A stretch of 64,000 nucleotides of DNA from Dermacentor variabilis (Eukaryota; Arthropoda; Arachnida; Ixodida; Ixodidae): the NCBI RefSeq assembly GCF_050947875.1, contig NC_134568.1, forward strand, positions 252,597,267 to 252,661,266, in the 5' to 3' direction. Positions 51,152-63,364 of this stretch are shown here, piece after piece. A program made the position numbers and the translations under genes. The notes under the pieces are model-generated. The model was not told the origin of the DNA. It saw only the letters and a program-made list of their open reading frames with translations, and made no database searches. How positions within the stretch are numbered: the stretch's first letter is position 1; every line of letters starts with the position of its first letter.

Positions 51152-54100
51152 AAAGAAAGTATTCTAAAGGCGCAGTTGCCGCTGCTGTGCGATCAACACC
51201 ATTGGACAGTTGAAACTACTGCAGTAAAATTACCGCTCTATATTCCCAGCTTTAACAGATTATCTTGCTTACCTATTCAACCTAATCCAAATGTCATACT
51301 TCTCCAAGAAACTTGTCTTTCACCAGAGAAGAATTTTCATTTGAAAGGTTTTCGGCCTTTCCGATTAGATCGACACTTGCGAGGTGGAGGATTACTGATA
51401 CTTGTTTCCAGCAAAATTTGTCACAAGGTAAAAATTTCTTTTCAAGTCATGGATTCTGGCTGCGAAATTTTGGCAATAGATTCATGTCTCCCAGAGCATC
51501 AACCATTTTCAATGATAAATGCTTATTTCCTTACCCTTGTGCAAAGTACGCGTCAACTTGATAGAGCTGTGGCTGCCTGTAGAAAAGAAATTTTGTTTGC
51601 AGGGGATTTTAATTCGCATCACGTGTCGTGAGGGCTAAAAACAGATTTGTGTGGTAAGCGACCATGGGTGTGGATTATTGATAGTCACCTTTCATATCAG
51701 AACACAGGACAAGTAACGTTTGCTAATGGTCACTTTTGTTCGGTGTTACATCTAACATTTTGTAGCGCTGGCATCAAGGTTTCGTCGTGGGTAGTGGTTG
51801 AGTCAGCAACCAACAGTGACCATCATCCTGTGTCATTCGAAATCATTTATCTGAGTTAAATGAGACTGCACTATTCTTGCCGAATACAGCCCCTGGCCCT
51901 GATGGTGTCACAAATTCAATGCTAAAAATATTGTTACAGGAATCGCCTAACGTTCCTTTAGACCTGGTAAATTATTCAATTAAATATGCTAGGATCCGTT
52001 GCAATGGAAGCTTGCCAAAGTAATAATGGTGCTTAAGAAACAAGGGGCAAGGTATGTGTTGAAACACATTAGGCCTATTGCGCTTACATCAAACGTAGTA
52101 AAATTAATTGAGAGGCTTCTTCATCTTCGTATCATGAAATTTATTAACGATAATTCCATTCTTAGTCCCTGTCAGATTGGTTTCAGGGCCAGCTTCTCCA
52201 TCTGGCATGCCCACGTCGACTAGAAAGCGGAATACAATTCGCTCGACGTCATTTAAGCAATACGCTGCCTTAGTGACGCTTGATATCGCTAAAGCATAGG
52301 ATACCGTGGAGCACATTGTATTGACAAATCGGTTAACATCCTGTGGTGTTCCTGGGTATATAGTAGCGTAGATTCAGTCATTTTTAGGTGACGAATTCCA
52401 TTGCTACAGAAGCGGCTTTTCTTTTAGGTACAAAAAAAAAAAACGAAAGGCCTACCGCAAGGCTCAGTCCTTTCGCCGGTTCTCTCTACTATTCTCATGA
52501 GCACACTACCCTGTCATCGAGAAGTAACTACTCATGTTTATGCAGACGATATTGCGTTTTTCGCATCTGCAAATGGCATCCACACGCTATACCAGCCACT
52601 GCAAACTTACCTTTGTGCTGTGGAAAGGTGGTTAAATATTAATCACTTTATACTCAATGCCAGCAAATGTGCTATTCTCGTTTTCCCGATACATGACAAA
52701 ATGCAGATCTCATTGTCTCACCACCTTCAACATATACCACAAGTAGAGTCTGTTAACTACCTCGGAATGATTTATAACGCCTCTCTTAACTGGCGCCCAC
52801 ACATAGAACATGTGACTGGAAAAGGTACCCGTGCAATTGGCATATTGCGTAGGCTGAGCAGTCGTCGAATAGGATTGAGAAGAGATACACTCCTAATGAT
52901 ATATCGTACGTACGTTCGCCCTGTATTAGAATTTGGTTGCGTGCTCCAAATTCTAATACAGACTAATTCTAATACAGAGAATAATACGGGACTTGTAGCC
53001 TGGAGCTCCAGTCTACAAGTCCCGTCCTCTAATCGTCTTAGAAAGAGAAGTATTACGTTTGTGTTTAGGTCTTAATTCCTAAATTTGTTTCAAATTCTGT
53101 TCTTTATCTAGAATCCTGTGTTCCTCCTCTTTGGTGTACGTTCTGGCTTTTGACAGTGCAGACGTTCTTGAAAATTTCTAACACACAACTACGACATCCC
53201 CAAACAATATTCGTTTGACAGCCTGCGTTGTTTTTCGGTGTCATCTGGCCGCGATTACATACTCCGCAAATTACATTCGTGCAAAAATTACTTGACTCTT
53301 TGGACGTGCGCATATGCGATGTACTTCCGATTCCCGACAGAGCTGTTACCACGGATACTCAGTTCGATGACATTTTTCCTAATAATGCAAAATTACTTCC
53401 ACATCGTATTCTAGACGGTATATTACAAGATCATCTGAAGAACCTTCAAACAAACATTGTAATTGCGACAGATGCTTCACAATGTGAAGAAAATATAGTT
53501 GTAGGAATATTTTCCCCGATTCTTGATTGGACATTTTCTCTTCGGCTGCCAGATTTCATACCGATCTTTTTAGCCGAATTCATGGCCGTGGTGCTGGCAT
53601 TACGCAAATTAGGACCATCAATTACGTCAGCCGTGATAATCACTGATTCGTTATCATTGTGCTCATCCCTTACTGCTTCTCGTAATTCTCGCGTAATGAG
53701 GACGCTTCATTCATTGGTATCTGGGTACTTGAGAAGCGTGCGTTTGATTTGGGTGCCTGGCCATAAAGGGCTAATTATAAATGAAATTGCAGATTATCTA
53801 GCCAAGGCATCGATAAGTGGCCCGATCCTCCCTTATTACCCTTTGACTGCTCATGTTACTGCCGCTAGATTTCGCAGGAGTGTCATTATGCAGGAAGTAT
53901 CAGGCTCCGCAATTACCAACTCTGGATTACCGACGACATCTTTTATACCCTTGGCACAGAGATTTTTGCCAAACACGAAAATTTGAAGTGTCCATCACGA
54001 GGCTGCGCTGCACCTGCGTTGAACTTATATATACACAGGTCTCGTCCCCTCAGCATTATGCTAATTCTGTGCCGACGCGGAGACAATAGACCATTTCTTG

Positions 54101-54287
54101 TTCTCTTGCAGGCGTTTTTCTGTTATAAGAAAACGGCTACTCGAAATCCCGCTTCGCAATATATTGGCCTAAACTTACCAGTGCCTGTGATCCTATATTT
54201 TGGAGCCTCTATTATTGGGTTCAGTCACAGAAATGTTTGCTTGGCAATCCAAAATTACATAATTGAAACGAATCGATTGCCTTGTTA
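51146..54287 (+). pseudogene. LINE ORF2: APE-RT-RNase H, decayed
   Basis: Endonuclease: NPNVILLQETCLSPEKNF, GGGLLILVSSK, EILFAGDFNSHH and (51810) TNSDHHPVSFE. RT: NTAPGPDGVTNSMLK, HIRPIALTSNVVKLIERLL, SPCQIGFRA, VTLDIAKA (then a stop), GLPQGSVLSPV and HVYADDIAFFA. A rearrangement scar lies at 52921-53025. RNase H: VIATDASQCEENIVVGIFSP, FLAEFMAVVLALRKL, IITDSLSLCSSL, RLIWVPGHKG. The C-terminal part is frameshifted near 53985 but matches the copy at 49 kb (SFGATVLGYSHRKVC versus YFGASIIGFSHRNVC). The leader and truncated upstream copy show both belong to one family. Confidence 0.8.
52921..53025. repeat. Double inverted-repeat scar inside LINE ORF2
   Basis: CTGTATTAGAATTTGG (52921-52936) and its exact reverse complement (52946-52961) flank a 9-base loop; 52986-53025 is a 40-nt near-perfect palindrome (ACGGGACTTGTAG...CTACAAGTCCCGT). 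A direct repeat AATTCTAATACAGA lies between. The extra DNA consists of inverted copies of both flanks. Confidence 0.8.
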
Positions 54288-54520
54288 GACTGATCGTCCT
54301 CCCTCCCACCGTATCTTTCTTTCATTTATTATCTATTATTAGATTTTTTATACACGGTTTTCTTCTGATTGTTTTTTTTTTTTTGCACACACAAAAAGTT
54401 TACTTTTTTATGCTCCAACGTTCGAATTGTTAACTCCCTTGGTTTTTTTATACACCTAATTTAACCACCCGCTTCATGGCCAATCCCCCACTGTGAGTAT
54501 GTGCCACAGCCACTCAGGAC

Positions 54521-55027
54521 AACAACAACAAAAAGAAGACTGGTTCGACACGGCGTTCGAGCAGCCGGGATTCGAGAGGGCTACCCGGGTGAACCGCTGG
54601 GCAGCCTCCTGACCGTTCACGCTCCTGCGGATGTCGGTGTCCAGTGCGGCTACCACCTGCCCGCGACTGTTCCTGGTCGACGTGACCTCTCGCCGTTCCT
54701 GAACGTTCGGGCCGCCGCCACCGCTCGCCCAGCACTTCGGCAAGTCGACGCGCCACGTCCTGCTCAGCGACCAAATCGTCCCGTCACGGGCGCGACATGC
54801 TGAAGACGACGAGGACGTGAGCGCGAGCAAGAACTTGTAGCGTAGGGACAGCATAAATGTGTAGCATGTAAATTAGTTAATGTGTGACGTGCGCACCGTT
54901 CTGTTTGTATAGCGTATGATAGAGTGCTTAGTCCTAATATATGTTGTTTACCAACCTAAACGTCCACGGCTCCATCCGCCACTGCACCGCACGTCAACAA
55001 ACGTGACGGTCTGCAATATTTACACTA

Positions 55028-55037
<10 letters not shown>
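54521..55037. other. No recognisable feature
   Basis: GC-rich sequence (54540-54830) with overlapping frames on both strands and no domain I recognise, then anonymous DNA. Confidence 0.3.

Positions 55038-55117
<80 letters not shown>
55038..55117. repeat. (TA)n microsatellite
   Basis: About 40 TA units, preceded by TATGTGTGTA. Confidence 0.98.
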
Positions 55118-55118
<1 letters not shown>

Positions 55119-55869
55119 CTGGGTAGTCTACTTTAATGGAAAATATCTTTTCGTTGCATTTAACCGATGCGATGATGCTATTCGCTATTCGTTTTTTCAG
55201 CATGGCGGACACTAAATGGTCGAGCATTAGTATACTAGTTTGTTCGCTTATTAACCACGACTGGTTATATAACTTTATTAGTAAAGGATTTAACGCCAGA
55301 ATTGCAATTCTAGTATCGAATTAAGGAGGACACAGCAGGAGGCAAAAGCAGTTTACGCGACGTTAAAGAACTGCCCGCACGCTAGCAACGCATTTCACCG
55401 ATATACTGCGCTGCGCTCAGCCAATCAGCGCATCCGCGCGTTCGTTGTCTCAGAGCACTGTTGCGCGTTGTGGCGCGTATATGTATATATATTGTAACGA
55501 AGCGACAAGAGGCCGTCCCTTCGAACGCCTGGTTTACTTGTTCATACGCTTCGCATTCGCTCTCTCATTTTCGCGCTGCCCTGCGCCTTTCATCTTTACA
55601 GTTGGCCATGCTGCAAGTTTCCGGCGCGACTTCATGACCACTCTGGTGGCCGAAGGTGGCTCTGGCGAACGGCATTGGCTGTTTCGGGGTGGTCGCAGGT
55701 CTATCCCGTCGCAGTTGGGGGAAAGCGCGGCAGGAAATCATGGACTATAGCCACCATACCTGCTGGAGACTGAACAGCGGCCTGCCACACTGACGCGCGC
55801 CGTGCCAACAGCGAATCCGTCTGCTCGACCGTCGGGTGCGTCTTCGCTGCGTTGACGCTGCGAAGACGC
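55118..55869. other. No recognisable gene; small hairpin
   Basis: A perfect 10-bp stem GCGTCTTCGC/GCGAAGACGC with a 12-base loop lies at 55838-55869. No domain in the frame at 55445-55750. Confidence 0.35.
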
Positions 55870-56946
55870 CTGAGAGATAAAAATTTAGCATAGAACGCTT
55901 TAATTAGAAAAAGAGAAGCAGAACAAAATGTCCCTAATAACATGACAGCAGGACCCGATGAAATCCCCCCAAAATTGTAGGACGCGTAAGCTTCGAGTGG
56001 AACGCGATAGCATTAAAATATCCCTGGCTTTCTCGTAGAAACGCGGCCTCTTGCGTGGGCCGATCTCCTGTTATTGTTTCGCGCTTTTAATATTTCAGTC
56101 TGAGAAGATCCAACATAAAAGGTATGCGCTGTCGGTGCTTTTTTTTTTTTCATGGCATTCGTTTGTGGGCTGTCATTCTCAAAATTCAGAGGAATAATTC
56201 TGAATGTAAGGCAAGGCGTGAGCAACTTTGGTGATAGAAGAGGCGTTTGGTGTGCGTGGTTCGGAAGACGGTCGACGCTGGACACCGCGCGCCGACGCCG
56301 GATTTTCTGCGAAATGAGGCCCTTAATGCTATCGTGTTAATACAACTTAACAAAAACCTCGGTCCAAAGTGCGTGGCACTGCTGACCAATGCCATAGAGC
56401 AAGCGGCGAGAACGAAGAAAATTCCGGTTTTATGGCGTGAAAGCAAGATGAACCTCATCTACAAAGGCAAAGGTGATAAGGATAAGACGAGCTCATACAG
56501 GCCAGTTACAGTAAAGTCGGTGATATATACAGTATATAATGGCAATGCAAGCCATAAAATTGGAACTGTCCAAGTGGGTGGAGAAAAATTACGTACTGGA
56601 GGAACTGCAGAATGGGTTCAGGGCAGGCAGACGTTTAGAGGATATGTTTGTACTAACTTAGTGCATATAGATTTCAGTAGCTCAGAATAGTCCTTTATCA
56701 ATAGAATTTCTAGATATTAAAGAAGCCTATGACAACGTAGACAGGGAATTGTTATGGGATATTCTTAAGCATGAAAGCAGAGAGGACGATTTCGTGGAGC
56801 TGCTGAGGAAGATGCAGGGTGTTTCATCGAATGTTTTCAAATTAAACAAAAAACTGCCTGCGGCAGACAGCACAATTGTACTCCATGAGCTGGTCTACTC
56901 GAAGAGACGGACATTATTTTCACACACAAAAAAATTAAATGAATAA
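55870..56946 (+). pseudogene. LINE reverse transcriptase fragment, split by a MITE
   Basis: At 55935-55977 the plus strand reads NMTAGPDEIPPKL, an RT start motif. It resumes at 56348 with NKNLGPKCVALLTNAIEQAA, WRESKMNLIYKGKGDKDK, SSYRPVTVKSV and, after a frameshift, ELQNGFRAGRRLED, IEFLDIKEAYDNVDRELLW and DFVELLRKMQG. The D of LDIKEAYD is retained but the YADD box is missing because the copy ends before it. The clade was not assigned. Confidence 0.7.
56001..56338. mobile_element. MITE inside the LINE RT fragment
   Basis: The left end AACGCGATAGCATTAA and the right end TTAATGCTATCGTGTT are inverted repeats with one mismatch; similarity continues inward (TTTCTCGTAGAAACGCGGC against GCCGGATTTTCTGCGAAA). 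It falls exactly between two adjoining RT motifs. No coding capacity. Confidence 0.75.
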
Positions 56947-58797
56947 TCGACTAACAAAAATTCACTAATCAGTTTTAACTAATTATCTTATGACACATAT
57001 TGCAATTTACAAGTTCTAACGGGTGAGACTGCAAGATATGTCAACTTGAAGAGAATTGTGTGGATGACACCACTTACGAGATATGCGATGTCAAACTTGC
57101 AGTAAAAATGCATTGTCGTTCTTCTTGCTTCCTTTAAAAAAAAAAATGTCGTTTTATGCACTGAAGCACAATATTAACTGGAATGCCAATGGATTTCCCC
57201 ACAAAGTTTGGGAATTAATGTCGCGAAACAAACTTTCATTCTAAAGCAGGCGCACCACTTCATCGCCCGCTGAGAGGGAGAGAGAGTGATTGTAGAGACG
57301 CCATTGCGTTCTTCAGTCGTCAGACCTTTCCCTCCTCCCCACTCGAGAAAGTTTCGGTTCGGGACCTGTAAGAACTTTCCATCCACACGTTGCCGTTGTT
57401 GGGATGCCATGGTGTCTCGTAAAGTACCGAGTCACCGACTTGAAGGTCAAGCAGAAAAATTTCCTCTATCATAGATTATTCTTATTGTGGTGGGCGAACG
57501 AGTTCTTAAGCGCAGTGTTCTTTGCGTCGTCAACAGTTTCACTTCGCCGCTTCAATATGGCCAGGTAAGATAGAATTCCGCGCATCAGGTAGGAATTAAG
57601 GTGCGTAACCACACTGTAAATAATATACGTGTAAAAAACAAAGGAAAAAGAAACGGAAGATGTATAGTTTTACTACGGACAATTTCATTCAATTGAAAGA
57701 GATTATTTTATTTTCAAAATGATTTTTATGCTTATGGCCAAAGACAGAATTTTTCTTGATTTTAACAGACTTGTTCCCCATACAATAAATTGAGAAACTG
57801 CATCAGTACTGTGAGCGAAATGAGATTTGTCTCTTTACTATCCTCAATTAACATTTGTGTGCAGCTTTACGAGCCACGCTAGTATACGCAGATAGATCTC
57901 GTATGTACGAGCCAATCGGTCTGTTTCTGAGAAAGGTACAGCTGCAATCGGGGCGAGTCATATGCCACCAAGATCATGGCTAATGAACTCGTAGAGCGGA
58001 TGCTTGGTTGTGTCGCGTAGTGTCGAGTGCCTCGGCGCCAGGTCTCGTGCTGTGGTCACACCTCGTATATGGTTCACGTAGTGCTTGTCTGTATGTGTAT
58101 AATCTGTTAGAACCGCATCCAATGACTAATTGAAAGCTGTAGTCATTAACGGAGCAAAAGTGGCTCCCTTAATATTCCATTAAGACTGATATAAAAAAAA
58201 ATATCTTCCAAATTATGAGAAACGATGAAACAGTTTATTTTGGTAAAATCCCAGAATAGAGAGCTAAGAATTAACTGATAGTTTTTGTGTCTTATTTTTT
58301 CACATAAAATTTTTTACAGTACAGTAACTTCGTGAGCAGACCTATCGTACTCATCGACGACGTCCAAGACTCCTGTGGTTTATCATTAATCTTGCATTTA
58401 AAGGGACCGACAACTGGCCAGAATGTGTTGCAAGACGTTGATGGGAATGAAATGACCATGATGTATAACAATAAAGAATCCAGCGCACTGTTCGCGATTT
58501 AAGTAGGAATTATAATGAGATTACTGTACGTAAGTCGACTGTTATTAAGTGCAGCATAATTATTGCTTAAAATTTGCAGTTAGCATATTATTAGACACTC
58601 GCGCATTATTCTATGCCTCGGAAATCAAAATCACACGTGTGGCTACGGCGGCATGCTGAACCCTGTATCACGTGTAAAGGCGTCGTTTCGTTTTCGATCC
58701 GATTGGTTTCGTTTGGACCGAAGCAGTTGGACAGGAAGCCACATGAATCGCAGGAACATCGACTTGATAAGCAAAATTGTACTTTGTCACAGCTGCA
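56947..58797. other. No recognisable gene
   Basis: Anonymous sequence. 57000-57110 (GAGACTGCAAGATATGT, ACACCACTTACGAGATATGC) resembles a common tick interspersed repeat that I know only vaguely. Confidence 0.3.
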
Positions 58798-58807
58798 ACC
58801 ACACGTG

Positions 58808-59051
58808 CCCGCGGTTGCTTAGTGGCTATGGGGTTGGGCTGCTTAGCACGAGGTAGCAGGATCGAATCCCGGCCACGGCGGCCGCATTTCCATGGGGCGA
58901 AATGCGCAAACGCCCGTGTACTTAGATTTAGGTGCACGTTAAAGAACCCCAGGTGGTCCAAATTTCCGGAGTCCCCCATTACGGCGTGCCTCGTAATCAG
59001 ATCGTGGTTTTGGCACGTGAAACCCCGTAATTTATTATTTATTTTTTTACG
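58808..59051 (+). mobile_element. Ruka-like SINE, full length
   Basis: tRNA-like head (TTGCTTAGTGGCTATGG, B box AGGATCGAATCCC), conserved body and tail (TTTATTATTTATTT). An exact 10-bp target-site duplication ACCACACGTG is at 58798-58807 and 59052-59061. Confidence 0.9.
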
Positions 59052-59249
59052 ACCACACGTGGTCGTCTTCCTTCCACTAATGCCGGCGCATAATCGCCAT
59101 CGCGCTCACCTGTTACCGTTTTCAGCATGCTTCCAGTGAACTACGTCCTCACTGCAGATCGAAAAATTCTTATAAAAAATGTTCCACGGTGTTTTCCGCG
59201 TTAGTACTTCATGATTAGACACTCTGACCGGTCAGATTTCCATTGCACT

Positions 59250-59723
59250 AAAAAAAAAATTGGTACCATGAAAATTGGTTGTCAGTCCCTTTAAGTCTGG
59301 TGACTACGGTTTGATTTGTCCGCTCGTTCATACCGTTGTATTGTGGATGATTAGATGACGTAAACAGTTGGTGTACTTGGTTCTGTTTTCGCAACTGCTT
59401 AAATTTTAATTCTGCGACCGCTGTTCCACGATCGTATAGCAACTTCCGTGGTTCACCAGCTGCGAAAATGCTTTTTAAACACGAAATGTAGACGCGGCTC
59501 TTTTGACTTTTGTGATCGAACGCCCATGCACAGCGAGTGGTATCAAGTGGATGAATGTTTTTGATGAACTATATCCACAAAATTATCCATTTGTGTCCAT
59601 TGCAAGAAGGTCTTAGGATTCTTCAGCGGCAGGGAGTGACTCGAGCTATCCGTAATTTTTCGCTTTGCTCTTCTTGCAATTCTGGCATGTGTCACAATGT
59701 CGAACGTAATTTGCGACCGTCGG
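59250..59723 (-). pseudogene. Gypsy integrase fragment
   Basis: The minus strand reads CHTCQNCKKSKAKNYG (end of the HHCC zinc finger), LLAMDT (first catalytic D), then LYDRGTAVAELKFKQL (second D) and SNHPQYNGMNERTNQTVV (catalytic E). Several stops and a frameshift break it. Integrase inserts retroelement cDNA; this copy is inactive. Confidence 0.75.

Positions 59724-59778
<55 letters not shown>
59724..59778. repeat. (TTTA)n microsatellite (LINE tail)
   Basis: About 13 tetranucleotide units; as TAAA on the minus strand it forms the 3' tail of the LINE. Confidence 0.95.
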
Positions 59779-60409
59779 GAGAATACCTGTGTCACCTCGA
59801 AGGCATTATCGCAGGGGGAACAGTTCGAGAAAGATGCATTAAATCGTTCCCAGAAATAAGTAAAGAATGTATAAAGTAAAGTAACATCAAAGTATCAAGG
59901 TAGGGAGCACACAGTATACGCGAACATTTTTAAGCGCCACAGAAAATTAAAACAAAATTAAGACAGTAATGCATTGTCACAAACACAGGGGGAATAAAAA
60001 TCGTAATTATGAAGTATTGAAACACATTACTCCAGTAACGACTTCCAGTCTGTCACAGTTTGTGGGAAAAAAAAGATTTGGCAAAACGGTGGGAATTACA
60101 GCAGCATTCGCGCACCTTCTCCGAGTGGTTGAGTCGAGACATAAGTTGGATCCGACAGGTAGTTGCGGCTGTCAATGCCTGTTTTATTGTGGAAAATATG
60201 GTGGAAGAATTTCGTGATTAACGTTTCCCAGCCCGACAATGCTTTTATTTGAATGATACTTTCGAAAGGGTTGTAATTATTTAAGTTTTTCTATTACTTG
60301 TATCAAATAGTTCTGATATGGGTCCGAAACCATAGAGGCGTAATCGAGGATAGATCTGACATGAAAAAAATTAAGTGTTTCTTTAACTTTAGACGCTTAT
60401 TTGAAATTT

Positions 60410-62165
60410 CTACAAATAAAAATACATTTTGCTTGTCTTAGATACTGACTCCTGGGTGTGCACGTTCCATTTAAGTTTCGGCGCGAAATAAACACCAAGG
60501 TACTTGCACTCTGAGACAGTTTTTATTGTTGTGTTTTCAGCTTTGTATTGTGTTTGAGGTTCTGATTTTTTATTGGAAAAACAGACGTGATTACACGTAT
60601 TAATATTCAGATTCATTTGCCAGCGTAGACACCAATTTGCTATTTTATCAAGGTCCTTCTGCAAGATTGTTACATCTGATCGTGAATTTATTTCTCTGTC
60701 AAGAACACAGTCATCTGCAAATAATTTCAAGGGGGACTGTAAGTCGTCTACGATGTCATCAATATATATGTGAGGAATAATAGTGGCCACAGAACGCTGC
60801 CCTGGGGCACTCCTGAAGATACGGTTATGTTTGATGAAGTACACCCATTAAGAACCACTTACGACCATTTAGATAGTTACAAATCCAGTTTCGGGTTTTA
60901 TTATGCATGTGCAAAGACGTTTAACTTAATATTCGGCAAGTAATGAGATACTGTGTCAAACGCTTTCATAAAGTGAAGAAATATTGCATCTACGCGTTAA
61001 TTCTCATCAAGGGAGTTACCTATAAAGTGTTGGAATGCAACTAACTGTGTGTTGCATGAGCAACCGTTACGAAAACCATGCTGTGAGGCAGTAAAAAAGT
61101 TAATAGATTCAAGGTATTTAAACAATTGACTATACAATATATGTTCAAGAACCTTGCAGGATACTGAAGCATATAGGCCTGTAATCTTCAACCGGTTTCT
61201 TGTCTCCTGATTTAAAGATGGGATTAACAGCCGCAATTTTCCAGTCCTGTGGAACCAACCCAGTCTCGTACGAGATTTGAAATATAATGCAGATATATTA
61301 TGCAACAATGTCGTGATATTTCATTAGAATATAGGATGGAATGCTATCAGGACCCATAGATTTAGAGGTGTCCAAATTCAACAGAAGACGGTCGATACCA
61401 TGTACATCGATGTTTATTTCAGGCATGCAATGGCTAGAAGCATAGTTAGGAGAAAGTGATGTGGTCGCATCAGTCACTGTTTCCTTCGAAAACACCGATT
61501 TAATATAAAGATTAAACAATCAAACCTTTTCAGCGTTTTTAGTTAAAGTATAGTCGGTGTAGTACCGTTCGATTTTAGGGCGGGAACTAAAATGTCATCG
61601 GTTCTACTGGTTTTTATATATTTCCAAAAAGCTTTAGTTATTTTTTAGGTGTGTTTAATCGGGCAAAAAATAATTGCTTCGCTTTCTTGATTCCTAGTTT
61701 CATCGTTTAGTTTGCATTCTTTAAGTGTTGGCGGTTGAGTGAAGCGTTATTATTACAGCATTTTTTGTACGCGCTTCTAGCTTTCCGGCCGGATCAGTCT
61801 ACGCACTTCAAGATTAAACCACAGTTTATTTCTTTCTTTTGCCGCAGGTGTTTTACAGGAACATGTTTGTCATGTAGTTGTAATATTTTGTTGCGAAGGG
61901 TGGACCATAAATTCTCTGCATCACTACTCTCTGACAGACGCCGAAAGGTTGGCAAATATAGTACTAATTCTGCCTGGATGGTGTCAAAATTGTCTTTCTC
62001 ATATAATACTCGTCGTGATAATTCCATCCGTATTGGAACCACTGAAATCTTTAAGTTTGTAATGACCGTGTCGTGGTCACTGAGGCCAGGTTGCGTAGAG
62101 ACTTTGGTCACAGTGTTGGGGTCGTTACTAAGGACAAGATCTAATGTAGCCTGTTGTCTAGTAGG
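60410..62165 (-). pseudogene. CR1/Jockey-like LINE ORF2 (APE end and RT), decayed
   Basis: Starts with ATLDLVLSNDPNTVTKV and PGLSDHDTVITNLK, the last endonuclease motif. RT pieces: LLNLDTSKSMGPDSIPSYIL (61400), CKVLEHILYSQLFKYLESI and FTASQHGFRNGCSCNTQLV (61160-61040), SAPGQRSVATIIPHIYIDDI (60810) and LFADDCVLDREI (60720), then WCLRWQMNLNINTCN and CKYLGVYFAPKLKWNVH. FADD is intact, but frameshifts separate all pieces. It carries no RNase H, unlike the I-like LINEs in the window. Confidence 0.75.
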
Positions 62166-62311
62166 TCAATAAGTAGTATATAGTAGTATATAAGGCCAAT
62201 ACTATTGTGGAGACAGGAGTAATAATGTCGTCTTCACGCCGACATGCCAAAAATGTTGATGAGCGTTCTTAAGAATCGTTGGACACAGTTTATAAGGCGG
62301 GTATATCTTTT

Positions 62312-62650
62312 TTAGTCATTTATGACGATGACTATGCCGTTTTCTAGCGAGTGCATCCCTTTATGGTGTTCGCTACATTCCTGAATATCGGTGGGTGACA
62401 GAAGTTGAACTACTGGAGCTCGAGAGAGTGCATCAGCTTGAAGGTTGCTTATGCCCTTCTGGTAGTTAATGTTCGTCTCGTACGTTGACAACTTTAACAA
62501 CCACCTGAAGAGACAACCTTGAGGATTATTGACATTCTTCAGCCACTGGAACACAGAATGATCCGTTACAACCGTGAACGGCTGCTCTTGAAATAACGAT
62601 GCCATTTATCGATCCCATCCACGATGGTAAGACATTCTATTTCTGTGATG
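62312..62650 (-). pseudogene. Gypsy RNase H fragment
   Basis: Reads TEIECLTIVDGIDKW then, after a frameshift, FTVVTDHSVFQWLKNVNNPQ, LFRWLLKLSTYETNINY and KGISNLQADALSRAPV. The E, D and terminal D positions of RNase H are visible. It is followed by about 150 bp of degraded pol before the LINE insertion point. Confidence 0.8.
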
Positions 62651-62660
62651 GCGCTATCAG

Positions 62661-63151
62661 TGATTTATATTCACCCTCCTAACACTCAGCCCCCGCCTCT
62701 TTCTCCTGCGCTAGGTACTGCCAAATTAATTAGTCTTAATTGATTAATCAAATTCTCAAATGTTAAAATTAGATGAAAAGTGGCAATGAGAAAATTGTAG
62801 AGCAACATGAAAATCCCCGTACAGCTTTCTGTTGCTCAATATACGTGCTACATAAAAGTGTTTTTCCGAGCGTGAAAGAAGCCCGCGAATACACACAAAA
62901 CTGCCGCGCGACTGACCGCTCGAGGCACTCTGCGAGTCAATTCTTGCACGTTTCACTATCATTACTTTTCAAGGTGTCTACCAAGTTGACATTTCCGAAT
63001 TCCCTGAATTTTCCAGGTTTTCCCTCAGTTCCTTTGCGAAATTCCCTGAGTGATGAAGAACTATGCTTTATGTCAAGACGGGCTGAAACCATATCGGCCA
63101 ATGCTGTCACTCTCTAGTAAGCATATGAAAAAAAATATTGAAAAACGACTT
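62661..63151. other. No recognisable feature
   Basis: Anonymous sequence before repeat B. Confidence 0.3.
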
Positions 63152-63345
63152 CCCAGGTAGCACACAAAGTCTTGAAAACGTCGTATTAAGGGATTCAACG
63201 TCTGAAACGGATTTTTGACCAAAATCGACGCATCAAAGACGTTCCAAAGAAGATAGCTTAAAAACGAGGGGTGAATACGTTTTGATAACGTTGGAAGCCA
63301 GACAGCTTAAAAACGAGGGGTGAATACGTTTTGCAAACGACTCAA
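63152..63345 (+). repeat. Dispersed repeat B, copy 2
   Basis: Same motif order as 14735-14588 (minus). Its last part, AGCTTAAAAACGAGGGGTGAATACGTTTT, in pieces at 63256 and 63303, is tandemly duplicated with a 47-bp period. Confidence 0.85.
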
Positions 63346-63364
63346 AACGCCACCGCCACGCCAC

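Larger units (their letters stand above)
49776..54520 (+). mobile_element. LINE (RNase H-bearing), nearly full length but decayed
   Basis: Follows the truncated copy directly, head to tail. It includes a leader, ORF1 with zinc knuckles, ORF2 with APE, RT, RNase H and C-terminal finger, and the shared 3' end near 54500. Part of the sequence between endonuclease and RT is deleted at about 51855. Confidence 0.8.
59724..62165 (-). mobile_element. CR1/Jockey-like LINE, 5'-truncated, inserted in gypsy
   Basis: The minus-strand 3' end is a (TAAA)n tail (plus strand 59724-59778). Going upstream there is a 3' UTR of about 600 bp, then RT and the end of an APE endonuclease, truncated near 62165. It separates two parts of one gypsy element, so it inserted later. 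Confidence 0.75.
59245..62660 (-). mobile_element. Gypsy pol remnant (RNase H and integrase) split by a LINE
   Basis: RNase H (62650-62312) and integrase (59723-59250) of one minus-strand Ty3/gypsy element are separated by a minus-strand CR1-like LINE (59724-62165). Order RNase H then integrase is the ordinary gypsy order, opposite to the element at 16-23 kb. Confidence 0.75.
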
